Source: Sodalis sp. dw_96 | GTDB taxonomy: Bacteria; Pseudomonadota; Gammaproteobacteria; Enterobacterales; Enterobacteriaceae | Length of the DNA stretch: 64,000 bases | Direction: 5' to 3' | NCBI RefSeq assembly: GCF_018449575.1 | Contig: NZ_JAAVUT010000011.1 | Coordinates: 1-64,000 of the forward strand | Shown: positions 1 through 9,551 of the stretch, in pieces | Layout of the letters: every line of letters begins with the position of its first letter | Position numbering within the stretch: the stretch's first letter is position 1 | Notes under the pieces: generated by a model | The model's database searches: none | Told to the model about the DNA's origin: nothing | The model's input: the letters and a program-made list of their open reading frames with translations, nothing else | Made by a program: the position numbers and the translations under genes

Positions 1-50
1 TTAACCTTTTCCATCAAGGTATTCAGTTCAGCGACATTAGTAACAGCCAT
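1..50 (-). CDS. adhE: AdhE aldehyde-alcohol dehydrogenase, N-terminal fragment cut by window edge
   Basis: Only the first 16 codons are inside the window. The reverse strand reads MAVTNVAELNTLMEKV, which matches the start of enterobacterial AdhE, the bifunctional acetyl-CoA to ethanol fermentation enzyme. A GGAGAG ribosome-binding site lies just upstream of the ATG (complement of 48-50). In E. coli adhE also lies upstream of oppA and is divergent from it, with ychE between them; here ychE is missing. The identification rests on 16 residues plus gene order. Confidence 0.85.
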   Translation of the reverse strand, partial: MAVTNVAELNTLMEKV

Positions 51-1275
51 AGTGCTCTCCTAATAAATGTTAAAATTTCGGTTAAATTGTTAAACTCTTT
101 AAGTAAAAAGCCATTCCCTGTCGTTACTCAAGACCCGGAGATTAAGGTTAGTTTATCTGCACAAAGACAGATAGGCAGTGGCACAAAGGGCTATTTACTT
201 AACGAGTTTGTTCAATCAGTTAGCGATAGGAAGTTTCCATCAATTTTTTTTCAAGCTACCTGGATCCTTGGGCTCATCGCTATATTGTCTATGGAAATAA
301 TAAAGAGTATTGAGGTCATTAATTGTGATGTAAATCACATTTTATTGATGCTGACTCCTTTCAGCAGCGACAATTTGAAGCAAAGGTTACAACTATCCTA
401 CCATCTCGTTAAGGGATGAAATGCCGTGCCAATGTAATCTGCATACCATTAACATTCCATTTGCAAATAAAAGCAATAATTTTACCTGGTACTAGGTTAC
501 GGGTAATAAAGCACTGGCACAATATGAATAATGTCAGAAAGTATAGCGGTGGAAAAAACGGTGTAGGCATAGACTCGGAGCCAAGGCGGCAACTCATCAA
601 TCCATATGTTCCCACGGCGCAATCCGTGGCTGAACGAAACAAAACAACTGTACAGATAAATGATGCTTAACGACAGCGCTAGGGCACGCTTTCCGCTTTT
701 TACCCGCCTCACATCAGGGCAAACCCTGCCCCAATAGTGATAAGTCGCACCCTAATGCGGCATAGATTATTTAATACACAACAGTTCTATTAGTTTGATA
801 AACTGAGTAAAAACTCCATTTATTCAGAAGGATATCATTCAGCGCTGAAAGCGGGGCGATTTTTTTTTAGACTATCTCTCAAAGCCACTTGTCACGATGC
901 GGTACAGATGTTATTAGTGTTAATACATGAATCATTAGGGATTTATTCTCTTTCCAGGTCATTAATTGCCCTGATGTATTTTATTGTAACAATCGATTAT
1001 TCGATTATGTTTTTTTGAAGCAAGGTCGACATTTCTTGATTTGATTATGATAGCAAATAACTTCTTTCCGAATCTGCGTTCCGCCATATCAAATTTTTTA
1101 CCGGCCTTAAGCCGGCTTGTTTCCTATATAGATTCAATGAATAAGGAATATCACTTCTTTACCTTGCGGTTTCGTTCACCGCAAATGGCCGGGAAGTGCT
1201 CATACCCGTTTATCGGGAATCTGCAGACTGCTTAGAACGCGTCATGCAATAATAAAAAACTGGAGTGCATTAATA
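51..1275. other. Long AT-rich intergenic region between adhE and oppA
   Basis: This 1.2-kb divergent gap should carry the adhE promoter region and the oppA leader. I see no convincing gene: the short open frames at 87-419, 416-670, 409-642, 497-712 and 1041-1235 have no recognisable domain, no good ribosome-binding site and unfavourable composition. The MarC-family gene ychE, which occupies this place in E. coli, is absent and I see no remnant. One perfect CRP palindrome lies at 324-339. Confidence 0.6.
324..339. promoter_or_regulatory. CRP (cAMP receptor protein) binding site, perfect consensus
   Basis: The sequence TGTGATGTAAATCACA fits the TGTGA-N6-TCACA consensus at all ten conserved positions. 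It is about 275 bp upstream of the adhE start codon and about 940 bp upstream of oppA, so adhE is the likelier target, but direction of action is an inference. Confidence 0.75.
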
Positions 1276-2913
1276 ATGACCAACATCACGAAAAGAACTC
1301 TGCTGGCGGCATGTATTATTGCTGCCTTGGGAGTGGTGTCCGTAGGTACTTCTTTCGCGGCGGTGGTACCCGCCGGCGTCACCTTGAGCGACAAGCAGGA
1401 ACTGGTACGTGGAAACGGCGCCGAACTGCAATCCCTGGATCCCCATAAAATTGAAGGGGTGCCGGAAGCCAATGTCAATCGCGATCTGCTGGAAGGCTTG
1501 GTCATTAGCGATCTGCAAGGCCATCCGCAGCCGGGTGTGGCGGAAAGTTGGGAAACCAAGGATTCCAAGGTCTGGATCTTCCATTTGCGTAAAGACGCCA
1601 AGTGGTCCGACGGTTCACCGGTGACGGCGCAGGATTTTGTTTATAGCTGGCAACGTTTGGCGGATCCTAAAACGGCGTCTCCGTATGAGAGTTATCCGCA
1701 GTATGCCCATATCGTGAATATTGACGATATCATCAGCGGTAAAATGAAACCCGACACTCTGGGTGTAAAAGCCGTTGACGCCAATACGCTGGAAGTCGAT
1801 CTCAGCGAGCCGGTGCCTTATTTCCCCAAATTATTGACCCATCCGTCCATGTCGCCGGTTCCGCAAAAAGTGGTGGAAAAATTCGGTGATAAATGGACCC
1901 AACCGGCTAACTGGGTCGGCAACGGTGCGTATAAGTTAAAAGACTGGGTAGTCAATGAGCGCATAGTGTTGGAGCGCAATCCGCAATATTGGAATAACAG
2001 CAAAACGGTTATCAACCAGGTTACCTATCTGCCGATATCCTCGGAAGTGACCGACGTTAACCGCTATCGTGCCGGTGAATCCGACATGTCCTATAACAAT
2101 TTGCCTATCGAATTGTTCCAGAAATTGAAACATGACATTCCCAATGAAGTGCATGTGGATCCCTATCTCTGCACTTATTATTATGAAATTAATAACCAAA
2201 AAGCGCCGTTCACCGATGTGCGTGTTCGTACCGCGCTGAAATTAGGCCTGGATCGTGATATTATCGTTAATAAGGTCAAGGCTCAGGGTGACCTGCCGGC
2301 ATTTGGCTTTACCCCTCCGTATACCGACGGCGCCAAGTTGACGCCGCCCGCATGGTTTAGCTGGTCGCAGGAAAAACGCAATGCGGAAGCTCGCAAGCTG
2401 CTGGCGGAAGCCGGTTACACCAAAGACAAACCGCTTACCTTTGATCTGTTATACAATACTTCCGATTTGCACAAGAAATTGGCCATTGCCGTTGCCTCCA
2501 TCTGGAAGAAAAACATCGGTGTTGATGTAAAATTGGAAAACCAGGAATGGAAAACCTTCCTGGAAACCCGCCATCAGGGTACCTTTGATGTCTCCCGCGC
2601 CGGATGGTGCGCTGACTATAATGAGCCCACCAGTTTCCTGAATATTATGTTGACCAACGGTTCGAGCAATACCGCGCATTATTCAAGTCCGGCATTTGAT
2701 AAGCTGATTGCCAGTGCGGTAACGGCTAAGTCTGAAAACGAACGTAGCGCGATTTATCAGCAGGCCGAACAGCAGTTGGACAAAGATTCCGCTGTTGTGC
2801 CGGTGTATTATTATGTGAACGCCCGCCTGGTGAAACCTTATGTCGGCGGTTATACCGGTAAAGATCCGCTGGATAATGTTTATGTGAAAGATCTTTATAT
2901 TATCAAACATTAA
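1276..2913 (+). CDS. oppA: OppA periplasmic oligopeptide-binding protein
   Basis: This is the substrate-binding protein of the oligopeptide ABC importer. It captures peptides in the periplasm and delivers them to OppBC. Its 545 residues begin with a Sec signal peptide (basic MTNITKR, hydrophobic core, cleavage near residue 28 after TSFA) followed by a full SBP family 5 fold. The start at 1276 is supported by GGAG at 1262-1265. It is the first gene of oppABCDF and is separated from oppB by 100 bp, a common arrangement that lets the binding protein be made in excess. The small RNA GcvB represses oppA in E. coli; the leader was not checked for pairing. Confidence 0.97.
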   Translation: MTNITKRTLLAACIIAALGVVSVGTSFAAVVPAGVTLSDKQELVRGNGAELQSLDPHKIEGVPEANVNRDLLEGLVISDLQGHPQPGVAESWETKDSKVWIFHLRKDAKWSDGSPVTAQDFVYSWQRLADPKTASPYESYPQYAHIVNIDDIISGKMKPDTLGVKAVDANTLEVDLSEPVPYFPKLLTHPSMSPVPQKVVEKFGDKWTQPANWVGNGAYKLKDWVVNERIVLERNPQYWNNSKTVINQVTYLPISSEVTDVNRYRAGESDMSYNNLPIELFQKLKHDIPNEVHVDPYLCTYYYEINNQKAPFTDVRVRTALKLGLDRDIIVNKVKAQGDLPAFGFTPPYTDGAKLTPPAWFSWSQEKRNAEARKLLAEAGYTKDKPLTFDLLYNTSDLHKKLAIAVASIWKKNIGVDVKLENQEWKTFLETRHQGTFDVSRAGWCADYNEPTSFLNIMLTNGSSNTAHYSSPAFDKLIASAVTAKSENERSAIYQQAEQQLDKDSAVVPVYYYVNARLVKPYVGGYTGKDPLDNVYVKDLYIIKH

Positions 2914-3013
2914 GAACGGTTTTGGCTGTTAACAGGGCAGGGCTGGATAAGCCTTGCCTTGTTTTTCCTGTTCAGTCCGAACCGCCTGAAAATGTATGTT
3001 ATAGGTATTAGTA

Positions 3014-3934
3014 ATGTTAAAGTTTATTATTCGCCGGTTTCTGGAAGCGATCCCGACGCTGTTTATTTTGATCACTATTTCATTCTTTATGATGCGGTTG
3101 GCGCCGGGCAGCCCGTTTACCGGCGAACGCAGCCTGCCGCCGGAAGTCATGGCCAATATAGAAGCCAGATACCATCTTAACGATCCCATCATGAAGCAAT
3201 ATGGCGACTATTTACTGCAATTGGCCCATGGTGATTTTGGTCCTTCCTTCAAATATAAGGACTATTCCGTTAACGACCTGGTTGCCGGTTCGTTTCCGGT
3301 TTCGGCCAAGCTGGGTCTGGCGGCCTTTGTGGTGGCCATGGTGCTGGGGGTGTTTGCCGGGGTGATGGCGGCGCTGCGGCAAAATACCAAGTGGGATTAT
3401 CTGACCATGGGGTTCGCCATGACCGGGGTGGTTATTCCCAGCTTTGTGGTGGCGCCGTTGCTGGTGCTGATTTTCGCCATTACGCTGAAATGGCTGCCGG
3501 GGGGCGGCTGGAACGGCGGTCAACCCAGATTTATGCTGCTGCCGATGATCGCGCTGTCCCTGGCCTATATCGCCAGTATCGCCCGTATCACCCGCGGTTC
3601 GATGATCGAAGTGTTGCATTCCAACTTTATTCGTACCGCCCGGGCCAAAGGCCTGCCCATGCGGCGCATCATCCTCAGTCATGCTTTGAAACCGGCCCTG
3701 TTGCCGGTTATTTCTTATATGGGACCGGCGTTTGTCGGTATTATCACCGGTTCCATGGTCATTGAAACCATCTATGGACTGCCCGGCATTGGCCAACTGT
3801 TCGTCAACGGCGCGTTGAATCGCGACTATTCGCTGGTACTGAGTCTCACCATTCTGGTGGGAACCCTGACCATCCTGTTTAACGCCATTGTCGATGTGTT
3901 GTACGCGGTCATCGATCCTAAAATACGTTATTGA
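3014..3934 (+). CDS. oppB: OppB oligopeptide ABC transporter permease
   Basis: Inner-membrane permease subunit that pairs with OppC to form the peptide channel. The 306 residues (same length as E. coli OppB) start with a membrane helix (residues 9-30), then a periplasmic loop and five further hydrophobic segments. The EAA-type cytoplasmic loop that contacts the ATPases is seen around residues 198-215 (EVLHSNFIRTARAKGLP). The gene is followed 16 bp later by oppC. Confidence 0.97.
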   Translation: MLKFIIRRFLEAIPTLFILITISFFMMRLAPGSPFTGERSLPPEVMANIEARYHLNDPIMKQYGDYLLQLAHGDFGPSFKYKDYSVNDLVAGSFPVSAKLGLAAFVVAMVLGVFAGVMAALRQNTKWDYLTMGFAMTGVVIPSFVVAPLLVLIFAITLKWLPGGGWNGGQPRFMLLPMIALSLAYIASIARITRGSMIEVLHSNFIRTARAKGLPMRRIILSHALKPALLPVISYMGPAFVGIITGSMVIETIYGLPGIGQLFVNGALNRDYSLVLSLTILVGTLTILFNAIVDVLYAVIDPKIRY

Positions 3935-3950
3935 CGCTGGAGCACGCCTT

Positions 3951-4859
3951 ATGATGGTAAGTAATAAAAACAGCGAGGCTCTGGAGAAATTCAGCGAAGC
4001 ACTGGAAGTGGAAGGGCGCAGCCTATGGCAGGATGCCCGCCGGCGCTTTATACATAATAAAGCGGCATTGACCAGTCTTATCGTATTGCTGTGCATTATT
4101 TTATTTGTCGCCCTGGCGCCGTCATTGTCGCAGTTTACCTATGACGATACCGACTGGGGCATGATGTCGAGCGCGCCGAGTCTTGAGTCGGCGCATTACT
4201 TCGGCACCGATTCATCGGGCCGGGATTTATTGGTGCGGGTGGCCATCGGCGGACGGATTTCACTGATGGTGGGCATCGCGGCCGCCTTGGTGGCCGTGGT
4301 GCTGGGGACGCTCTATGGCGCCATGTCGGGCTATCTCGGCGGCAAAATCGACTCGATAATGATGCGTCTGCTGGAAATACTCAACTCCTTCCCGTTTATG
4401 TTTTTCGTGATCCTGCTGGTGACGTTCTTCGGCCAGAATATCTTTCTTATTTTTATCGCCATCGGCATGGTGTCGTGGCTGGATATGGCGCGTATCGTGC
4501 GCGGCCAGACACTGAGCCTCAAGCGCAAGGAATTTATCGAGGCGGCGGTGGTCAGCGGCGTGTCCGCCCGCAATATTATTTTGCGTCATATCGTGCCCAA
4601 TGTGCTTGGGGTGGTGGTGGTATACGCCTCGTTATTGGTGCCCAGCATGATCCTGTTCGAGTCTTTCCTCAGCTTCCTCGGGCTCGGCACGCAGGAACCT
4701 TTGAGCAGTTGGGGGGCACTGCTCAGCGACGGCGCCAATTCCATGGAAGTTTCGCCCTGGCTGCTGCTGTTTCCCGCGCTGTTCCTGGTGATTACCCTGT
4801 TTTGTTTTAATTTTATCGGCGATGGTTTGCGTGATGCCCTCGACCCGAAAGATCGTTAA
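3951..4859 (+). CDS. oppC: OppC oligopeptide ABC transporter permease
   Basis: Second permease of the oligopeptide importer, 302 residues, the same length as E. coli OppC. I chose the ATG at 3951 (MMVSNKNSEALEKFSE) over an earlier in-frame ATG at 3888 because it matches the E. coli N-terminus, follows the oppB stop, and has CTGGAG upstream. It has a long cytoplasmic N-terminus, six membrane segments, and an EAA loop near residues 188-206 (LSLKRKEFIEAAVVSGVS). Confidence 0.96.
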   Translation: MMVSNKNSEALEKFSEALEVEGRSLWQDARRRFIHNKAALTSLIVLLCIILFVALAPSLSQFTYDDTDWGMMSSAPSLESAHYFGTDSSGRDLLVRVAIGGRISLMVGIAAALVAVVLGTLYGAMSGYLGGKIDSIMMRLLEILNSFPFMFFVILLVTFFGQNIFLIFIAIGMVSWLDMARIVRGQTLSLKRKEFIEAAVVSGVSARNIILRHIVPNVLGVVVVYASLLVPSMILFESFLSFLGLGTQEPLSSWGALLSDGANSMEVSPWLLLFPALFLVITLFCFNFIGDGLRDALDPKDR

Positions 4860-4870
4860 GGAGTGCCGTG

Positions 4871-5896
4871 ATGAGCATTATCGATAATTCCTCGCCGGCC
4901 TATGGCCTTGCGGCGGGGGCGAAAGAGCCGGCATTGCTGGACGTGCGGGATTTAAGGGTGACCTTCGCCACCTCCGATGGGGATGTTACCGCGGTGAACG
5001 ATCTCAACTTTTCCCTGCGCGCCGGGGAAACCCTGGGTATCGTGGGGGAATCCGGTTCGGGCAAATCGCAAACCGCGTTTGCCCTGATGGGATTGCTGGC
5101 CGCCAACGGACGTATCGCCGGTTCCGCCGCTTTCAACGGGCGTGAAATTCTCAATCTACCGGAGAAACAGCTTAATAAGCTGCGCGCCGAAGAAATCTCC
5201 ATGATTTTTCAGGACCCCATGACTTCGCTCAATCCCTATATGCGGGTGGGGGAGCAACTGACGGAAGTCCTGGTCTTGCATAAAAAGATCGGTAAACACG
5301 AGGCCTTTGAAGAATCGGTGCGCATGCTGGACGCGGTGAAAATGCCCGAGGCCCGTAAACGGATGCGCATGTATCCTCACGAGTTTTCCGGTGGGATGCG
5401 CCAGCGGGTGATGATCGCCATGGCACTGATGTGCCGTCCCAAGCTGCTGATCGCCGATGAGCCCACCACTGCCCTGGATGTGACGGTGCAAGCGCAGATA
5501 ATGACGCTGCTTAACGATCTCAAGCGTGAATTCAACACCGCTATCATCATGATCACCCATGATTTGGGGGTGGTGGCCGGCATTTGCGATCGTGTGCTGG
5601 TGATGTATGCCGGCCGCACCATGGAGTATGGCAGGGCAGCGGATATTTTTTACCGGCCGAGCCATCCCTATTCCATCGGCCTGCTGGCGGCGGTGCCGCG
5701 TCTGGATGCGGATGGCTCCGCAATGATGGTCACCATACCCGGGAATCCTCCCAACCTGCTGCGTTTGCCGAAAGGGTGCCCCTTTCAGCCCCGTTGCCCC
5801 TTTGCCATGGATATCTGCTCAACCATGCCGCCCCTGGAACGTTTTGGCGATGACCGTATCCGTGCCTGTTACAAACCCGCGGAGGAGCTGGTATGA
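4871..5896 (+). CDS. oppD: OppD oligopeptide ABC transporter ATPase
   Basis: One of two ATPases that power peptide import. In the 341-residue protein the Walker A motif GESGSGKS is at residues 59-66, the signature FSGGMRQR near 172-179, and Walker B LLIADEP near 193-199. The C-terminal oligopeptide-transporter extension has the cysteines typical of the family (CPFQPRCPFAMDIC). The ATG at 4871 sits 7 bp after AAGGAG; a GTG directly before it (4868) is less well placed. It overlaps oppF by 4 bp (ATGA), which indicates translational coupling. Confidence 0.96.
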   Translation: MSIIDNSSPAYGLAAGAKEPALLDVRDLRVTFATSDGDVTAVNDLNFSLRAGETLGIVGESGSGKSQTAFALMGLLAANGRIAGSAAFNGREILNLPEKQLNKLRAEEISMIFQDPMTSLNPYMRVGEQLTEVLVLHKKIGKHEAFEESVRMLDAVKMPEARKRMRMYPHEFSGGMRQRVMIAMALMCRPKLLIADEPTTALDVTVQAQIMTLLNDLKREFNTAIIMITHDLGVVAGICDRVLVMYAGRTMEYGRAADIFYRPSHPYSIGLLAAVPRLDADGSAMMVTIPGNPPNLLRLPKGCPFQPRCPFAMDICSTMPPLERFGDDRIRACYKPAEELV

Positions 5897-6909
5897 ATGC
5901 CTTGGACGAAAATAGAAAAGTGATCCTGGACGTCGATAACCTGAAAGTGTATTTCGACGTGAAGGGGGATAAACAGTGGTTTTGGCAGCCGGTTAAACAC
6001 CTCAAGGCGGTGGACGGCGTGTCGCTGCGTCTGTATGAAGGGGAAACCCTGGGGGTGGTGGGGGAGTCCGGCTGCGGCAAATCCACCTTTGCTCGGGCGT
6101 TGATCGGACTGGTCAAATCCACCAGCGGCCGTATCGCCTGGCTCGGTAAAGAGTTGCAGGACCTGACCAATGCTCAATGGCGCGAAACCCGCAGTAATAT
6201 TCAGATGATTTTCCAGGACCCCCTGGCTTCACTCAACCCGCGGATGACCATCGGCGAGATTATCGCCGAGCCCTTGCATACGTATCATCCCAAGATGCCG
6301 CGCCAGGAAGTGAAGGATAAGGTGCGGAACATGATGATGAAAGTGGGCTTGCTGCCCAATCTCATCAATCGTTATCCCCACGAATTTTCCGGCGGCCAAT
6401 GCCAGCGGATCGGTATCGCCCGTGCCCTGATCCTGGAGCCGAAGCTGGTGATTTGCGACGAGCCGGTTTCGGCGCTGGATGTCTCCATCCAGGCGCAGGT
6501 GGTGAATTTATTGCAGCAGCTGCAGCGTGAAATGGGGCTGTCGCTGATTTTTATCGCCCACGATCTGGCGGTGGTAAAGCATATCTCCGACCGGGTGCTG
6601 GTGATGTATCTGGGTCATGCTGTGGAGCTGGGAACCTATGACCAGGTCTACAATAATCCGCAGCATCCTTATACCAAGGCGCTGATGTCGGCGGTGCCGA
6701 TCCCGGATCCCGATAAGGAACGCAATAAAAAGATTCAGCTGCTGGAAGGGGATTTGCCTTCCCCCATCAACCCGCCCTCGGGCTGCGTGTTCCGCACCCG
6801 CTGCCCTATTGCCGGCGAAGCGTGCGCCGTCACCCGGCCGATACTGCAGGGAAGTTTCCGCCACGCCTGTTCCTGCATCAAGGTGGATGCCAGCCAGCTG
6901 GGGGAGTAG
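5893..6909 (+). CDS. oppF: OppF oligopeptide ABC transporter ATPase
   Basis: Second ATPase of the importer, forming a heterodimer with OppD. The 338-residue protein has Walker A GESGCGKST at residues 57-65, the signature FSGGQCQR, Walker B LVICDEP, and a C-terminal cysteine-containing extension (CVFRTRCPIAGEAC) typical of oligopeptide ATPases. It is the last gene of the operon. Repeat DNA begins within about 80 bp of its stop codon. Confidence 0.96.
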   Translation: MNALDENRKVILDVDNLKVYFDVKGDKQWFWQPVKHLKAVDGVSLRLYEGETLGVVGESGCGKSTFARALIGLVKSTSGRIAWLGKELQDLTNAQWRETRSNIQMIFQDPLASLNPRMTIGEIIAEPLHTYHPKMPRQEVKDKVRNMMMKVGLLPNLINRYPHEFSGGQCQRIGIARALILEPKLVICDEPVSALDVSIQAQVVNLLQQLQREMGLSLIFIAHDLAVVKHISDRVLVMYLGHAVELGTYDQVYNNPQHPYTKALMSAVPIPDPDKERNKKIQLLEGDLPSPINPPSGCVFRTRCPIAGEACAVTRPILQGSFRHACSCIKVDASQLGE

Positions 6910-6987
6910 GGCTTGTTATCACCGAAACGCACAACGGGCGTGCAAAAATTCGAGAGTGCTAAAGCGATCGGGTGTTAAAGCGAGCGC

Positions 6988-7090
6988 GTGTTAAAGGGAG
7001 AGCGCGCCAGTGAGGTCGAAGCGGGCATGGTTTTTCTGCCCGCCGGAGCGCCTCTTGGCACGCTAGGCCCGCCAACACCAAACCTTGAAC
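6988..7090 (+). repeat. Dispersed palindromic repeat, family A (single copy)
   Basis: One roughly 105-bp unit in the orientation starting GTGTTAAAGGGAGAGCGCGCC. It has the family core, a GC-rich stem around GTGGTTTTT (here GCGGGC and TGCCCGC). The same unit recurs after ompW, yciO, rluB, topA and the island 2 isomerase gene. Confidence 0.8.
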
Positions 7091-7093
7091 CGT

Positions 7094-7235
7094 GCCCGGT
7101 CGGGACAGGATGCTAGATCGTAAACACGCCGTAAACCCATCCCTGGGGGCTCGATCCGCGCCGGCCATGGCGCGGACGGTTTACTCCTCTATCATCCTGT
7201 CCCTCCTTATTCACTCCGAGCCCGTTTGTTGGCAG
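7094..7235 (+). repeat. Dispersed repeat, family B (copy 1)
   Basis: The segment begins GCCCGGTCGGGACAGGATG and includes GGGGGCTCGATCCGCGCC and GCGCGGACGGTTTACTC. It recurs inverted at 54590-54712 and, in a longer form, at 61902-62140. It directly follows a family A unit here, as it also does in the second copy. It lies between the convergent oppF and yciU genes and has no coding potential that I trust. Confidence 0.75.
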
Positions 7236-7256
7236 TCTGAGCGGGCTATCAGCCCG

Positions 7257-7580
7257 CTACTCTTTCCAGATAATATGGCAAATCTTTTCAGAACGATCGC
7301 GGCACAGCAGCATGCGGGCGAAAACATCGTTGACCGGCATACCGTCCTGTTCCGCCAGTCCTATGATCACCTCGGCGAAAAAGTCCGGATTCAGGTCAAA
7401 ATCCACCTGCTCGTGCCATTGCTCGGAGGGATCGAATAATTCCGCCGCCCCGCGCTGCTCAAACTGCAGGTTGAACAGCAGTACGTCCGCCGGGTCAAGA
7501 TTGTCCGTCGCCAGCTCGAGAAAAATATCGTATGCCTGCTCGATGACCTCGTCATCCGTCAGGCGATTATCCAAATCCAT
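7257..7580 (-). CDS. yciU: YciU, UPF0263 acidic dsDNA-mimic family protein
   Basis: A small, very acidic protein of 107 residues ([20 protein letters not shown] at the start). It belongs to the YciU/HI1450 family, whose structure led to the proposal that it mimics double-stranded DNA. No membrane segment or signal peptide is seen. It lies 36 bp downstream of clsA on the same strand, as in E. coli, and is probably co-transcribed with it. The cellular role is not established. Confidence 0.92.
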   Translation of the reverse strand: MDLDNRLTDDEVIEQAYDIFLELATDNLDPADVLLFNLQFEQRGAAELFDPSEQWHEQVDFDLNPDFFAEVIIGLAEQDGMPVNDVFARMLLCRDRSEKICHIIWKE

Positions 7581-7616
7581 GCTGTGTCCCTTAGTGTTTC
7601 GTCGCCGCCGGCCAAG

Positions 7617-9077
7617 TTACAGCAGCGGACTGAAAAAGTAGAACAGACGCTCGATAATCCGCTGCCAGTAAGGTCGCTGTGCCCATTTTACCGGATCTAT
7701 CAAGCGGGAGCGGGCGATATAATCCTCCTGTACCCGCGCCAGATCGCTGCCGAAATCGTCATCGTCAATCACCAGGGTGATTTCAAAATTCAGCCATAAA
7801 CTGCGCATATCCAGATTTACCGTGCCCACCAGGCTTAACTGCCCGTCAACCAGCACGCTTTTAGTATGCAACAGCCCGCCTTCAAATTGATGAATATTCA
7901 CCCCCGCCTCAAGCAACTCGTCAAAAAAAGCGCGGCTGGCCCAGCCCACCAGCATCGAGTCATTATAACGGGGCACCACGATATGCACATCGACGCCACG
8001 TTGCGCGGCGGTGCAAATGGCATGCAGCAGATCGTCGCTGGGCACCAGGTAGGGCGTGGTCATGATAAGCTGTTGGCGCGAGGCATAGATGGACGTCAGC
8101 AGCGCCTGATGGATGACCCCGTCGGGAAAGCCCGGGCCGGAAGCGATAACCTGAATGGTATGGCCGGTGGCCTGTTCGAACGGCATGATATTCACGTCCG
8201 GCGGCGGCGGCAACACCCGTTTACCGGTTTCAATTTCCCAGTCGCAGGAGTAGATGATGCCCATAGCGGTGGTCACAGGTCCTTCCATCCTGGCCATAAG
8301 ATCGATCCATTGCCCGACCCCCGCGTCCTGCTTGAAAAACCGCGGATCCACCATGTTCATGCTGCCGGTATAGGAAATGTAATTGTCGATAAGGATCATC
8401 TTCCGGTGCTGGCGTAGATCCATTCGGCGCAGGAACACCCGCATAATGCTCACGTGCAGGGTTTCCACCACATTGACGCCCGCCTGGCGCATCATGGCCG
8501 GATAGGGGCTGCGAAAGAACTTCACGCTGCCGGCGGAATCCAGCATTACCCGGCAACTGACGCCGCGCCGGGCCGCCGCCATCAAGGCCTCCGCCACCTG
8601 ATCCACCAGACCGCCGGCTTGCCATATATAAAACACCATCTCGATATTGTTTTGGGCCAGCCCGATATCCTTGATCAAGGCTTTCAGCGTGTCGTCGGTA
8701 CCGGTCAGCAGCTGCAGTTGATTGCCTTTAAGGCCGCCCATGCCCTGGCGCAGTTCGCATAACCGAAACAGCGATTGCGCCACTTCACTGTTCTCAGTGG
8801 CAAAAATCCGTTTACACTGTTTGAGGTCTTGTATCCATTTAGCCGTAGAGGGCCACATAGCCTTGGCGCGTTCGGCGCGGCGTTTGCCGAGATTCAGTTC
8901 GCCAAATAATAAATACGTAATAATGCCCACCAGGGGCAGAATATATATCACCAGCAGCCAGGCCATTGCGGACGGAACTGCCCGGCGTTTCATCAATACC
9001 CGCAGGGTGACACCCGCTACTAGTAACCAGTAGCCGAACACCAGTAGCCAATTGATTACATTATAAAGAGTTGTCAT
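7617..9077 (-). CDS. clsA: ClsA cardiolipin synthase
   Basis: Inner-membrane enzyme that joins two phosphatidylglycerol molecules to make cardiolipin and glycerol. The start at 9077 ([17 protein letters not shown]) gives 486 residues, the same as E. coli ClsA; an in-frame ATG at 9125 would add 16 residues with no counterpart. Two membrane helices lie at residues 8-26 and 38-58. Two phospholipase D motifs are intact: H224-x-K226-x4-D231 and H404-x-K406-x4-D411. yciU follows it. The divergent small gene yciY lies about 195 bp upstream. Confidence 0.97.
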   Translation of the reverse strand: MTTLYNVINWLLVFGYWLLVAGVTLRVLMKRRAVPSAMAWLLVIYILPLVGIITYLLFGELNLGKRRAERAKAMWPSTAKWIQDLKQCKRIFATENSEVAQSLFRLCELRQGMGGLKGNQLQLLTGTDDTLKALIKDIGLAQNNIEMVFYIWQAGGLVDQVAEALMAAARRGVSCRVMLDSAGSVKFFRSPYPAMMRQAGVNVVETLHVSIMRVFLRRMDLRQHRKMILIDNYISYTGSMNMVDPRFFKQDAGVGQWIDLMARMEGPVTTAMGIIYSCDWEIETGKRVLPPPPDVNIMPFEQATGHTIQVIASGPGFPDGVIHQALLTSIYASRQQLIMTTPYLVPSDDLLHAICTAAQRGVDVHIVVPRYNDSMLVGWASRAFFDELLEAGVNIHQFEGGLLHTKSVLVDGQLSLVGTVNLDMRSLWLNFEITLVIDDDDFGSDLARVQEDYIARSRLIDPVKWAQRPYWQRIIERLFYFFSPLL

Positions 9078-9271
9078 AAAGGCGAAAAATCCTGTTCGCA
9101 ATGCTTGAAATCTGAGTGTACGCATAAGGGGCGTAAAGAGGAAATTCTTTTAACCGGGTTATGCCGTTTCTCCTCCCCGCCGGCGTTTCAGCGGCTTGGC
9201 TAACCGCCGGAAAAGATTATAATGGCGGCTCTCAATCATCTTAGGCAGAGGTCGGTAGAGCCGGTTCGTGC

Positions 9272-9448
9272 ATGAAAAGAAGCAGAAATGAAGTCAGCCG
9301 TTGGCGCATGTTAAGGCAAGCGCAGCGACGTCGGAGCCAGTGGGTGGAAGCACAATCCCGCACTTATCGCCATCTGACCCGTTTGGGGCATCTCCAACTT
9401 AAAAAGCAGCGCCGCTCGCTGCTTTTTTCCATGACCAGCGGACTATAG
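9272..9448 (+). CDS. yciY: YciY-like small basic protein
   Basis: A 58-codon frame that reads MKRSRNEVSRWRMLRQAQRR at its start. E. coli YciY, a 57-residue protein of unknown function next to cls, starts MKRSRTEVGRWRMQRQASRR as I recall it, so this is a clear homologue. The product is strongly basic (many Arg and Gln) and has no membrane segment. The ribosome-binding site is weak (GGTAGAG about 15 bp upstream). Conservation of the first 30 residues across genera supports true coding. Confidence 0.8.
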   Translation: MKRSRNEVSRWRMLRQAQRRRSQWVEAQSRTYRHLTRLGHLQLKKQRRSLLFSMTSGL

Positions 9449-9470
9449 CAGGTCCGGGCGGGAGACTGAT

Positions 9471-9496
9471 AAAAAAAACCGGCGTTAAGCCGGTTT
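9471..9496 (-). terminator. Rho-independent terminator of the yjbE-like gene
   Basis: Read on the reverse strand, the stem AAACCGGC/GCCGGTTT (8 bp, 5-base loop) is followed by an unbroken run of eight T. It lies 55 bp after the stop of the yjbE-like gene. In the forward direction the same stem follows yciY by about 25 bp but has only three T, so it may stop that transcript weakly. Confidence 0.85.
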
Positions 9497-9551
9497 GTGG
9501 TAATTGAGATCCTTTCATCTAATAAAGTCGTCCATAACGTTTCTAGGCTAA

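Noticed and set aside
87-419. 110-codon open frame between adhE and oppA
   Set aside because: No recognisable domain, no good ribosome-binding site, overlaps the adhE control region and contains the CRP palindrome.
409-712. Overlapping frames of 71-84 codons in the adhE-oppA gap
   Set aside because: They contradict each other on the two strands, resemble no family, and do not look like ychE.
1041-1235. 64-codon frame just before oppA
   Set aside because: AT-rich leader sequence without ribosome-binding site or homology; better read as oppA upstream region.
3212-4096. 294-codon reverse frame across oppB/oppC
   Set aside because: Shadow of oppB and oppC; His/Gln/Arg-rich composition typical of an antisense frame.
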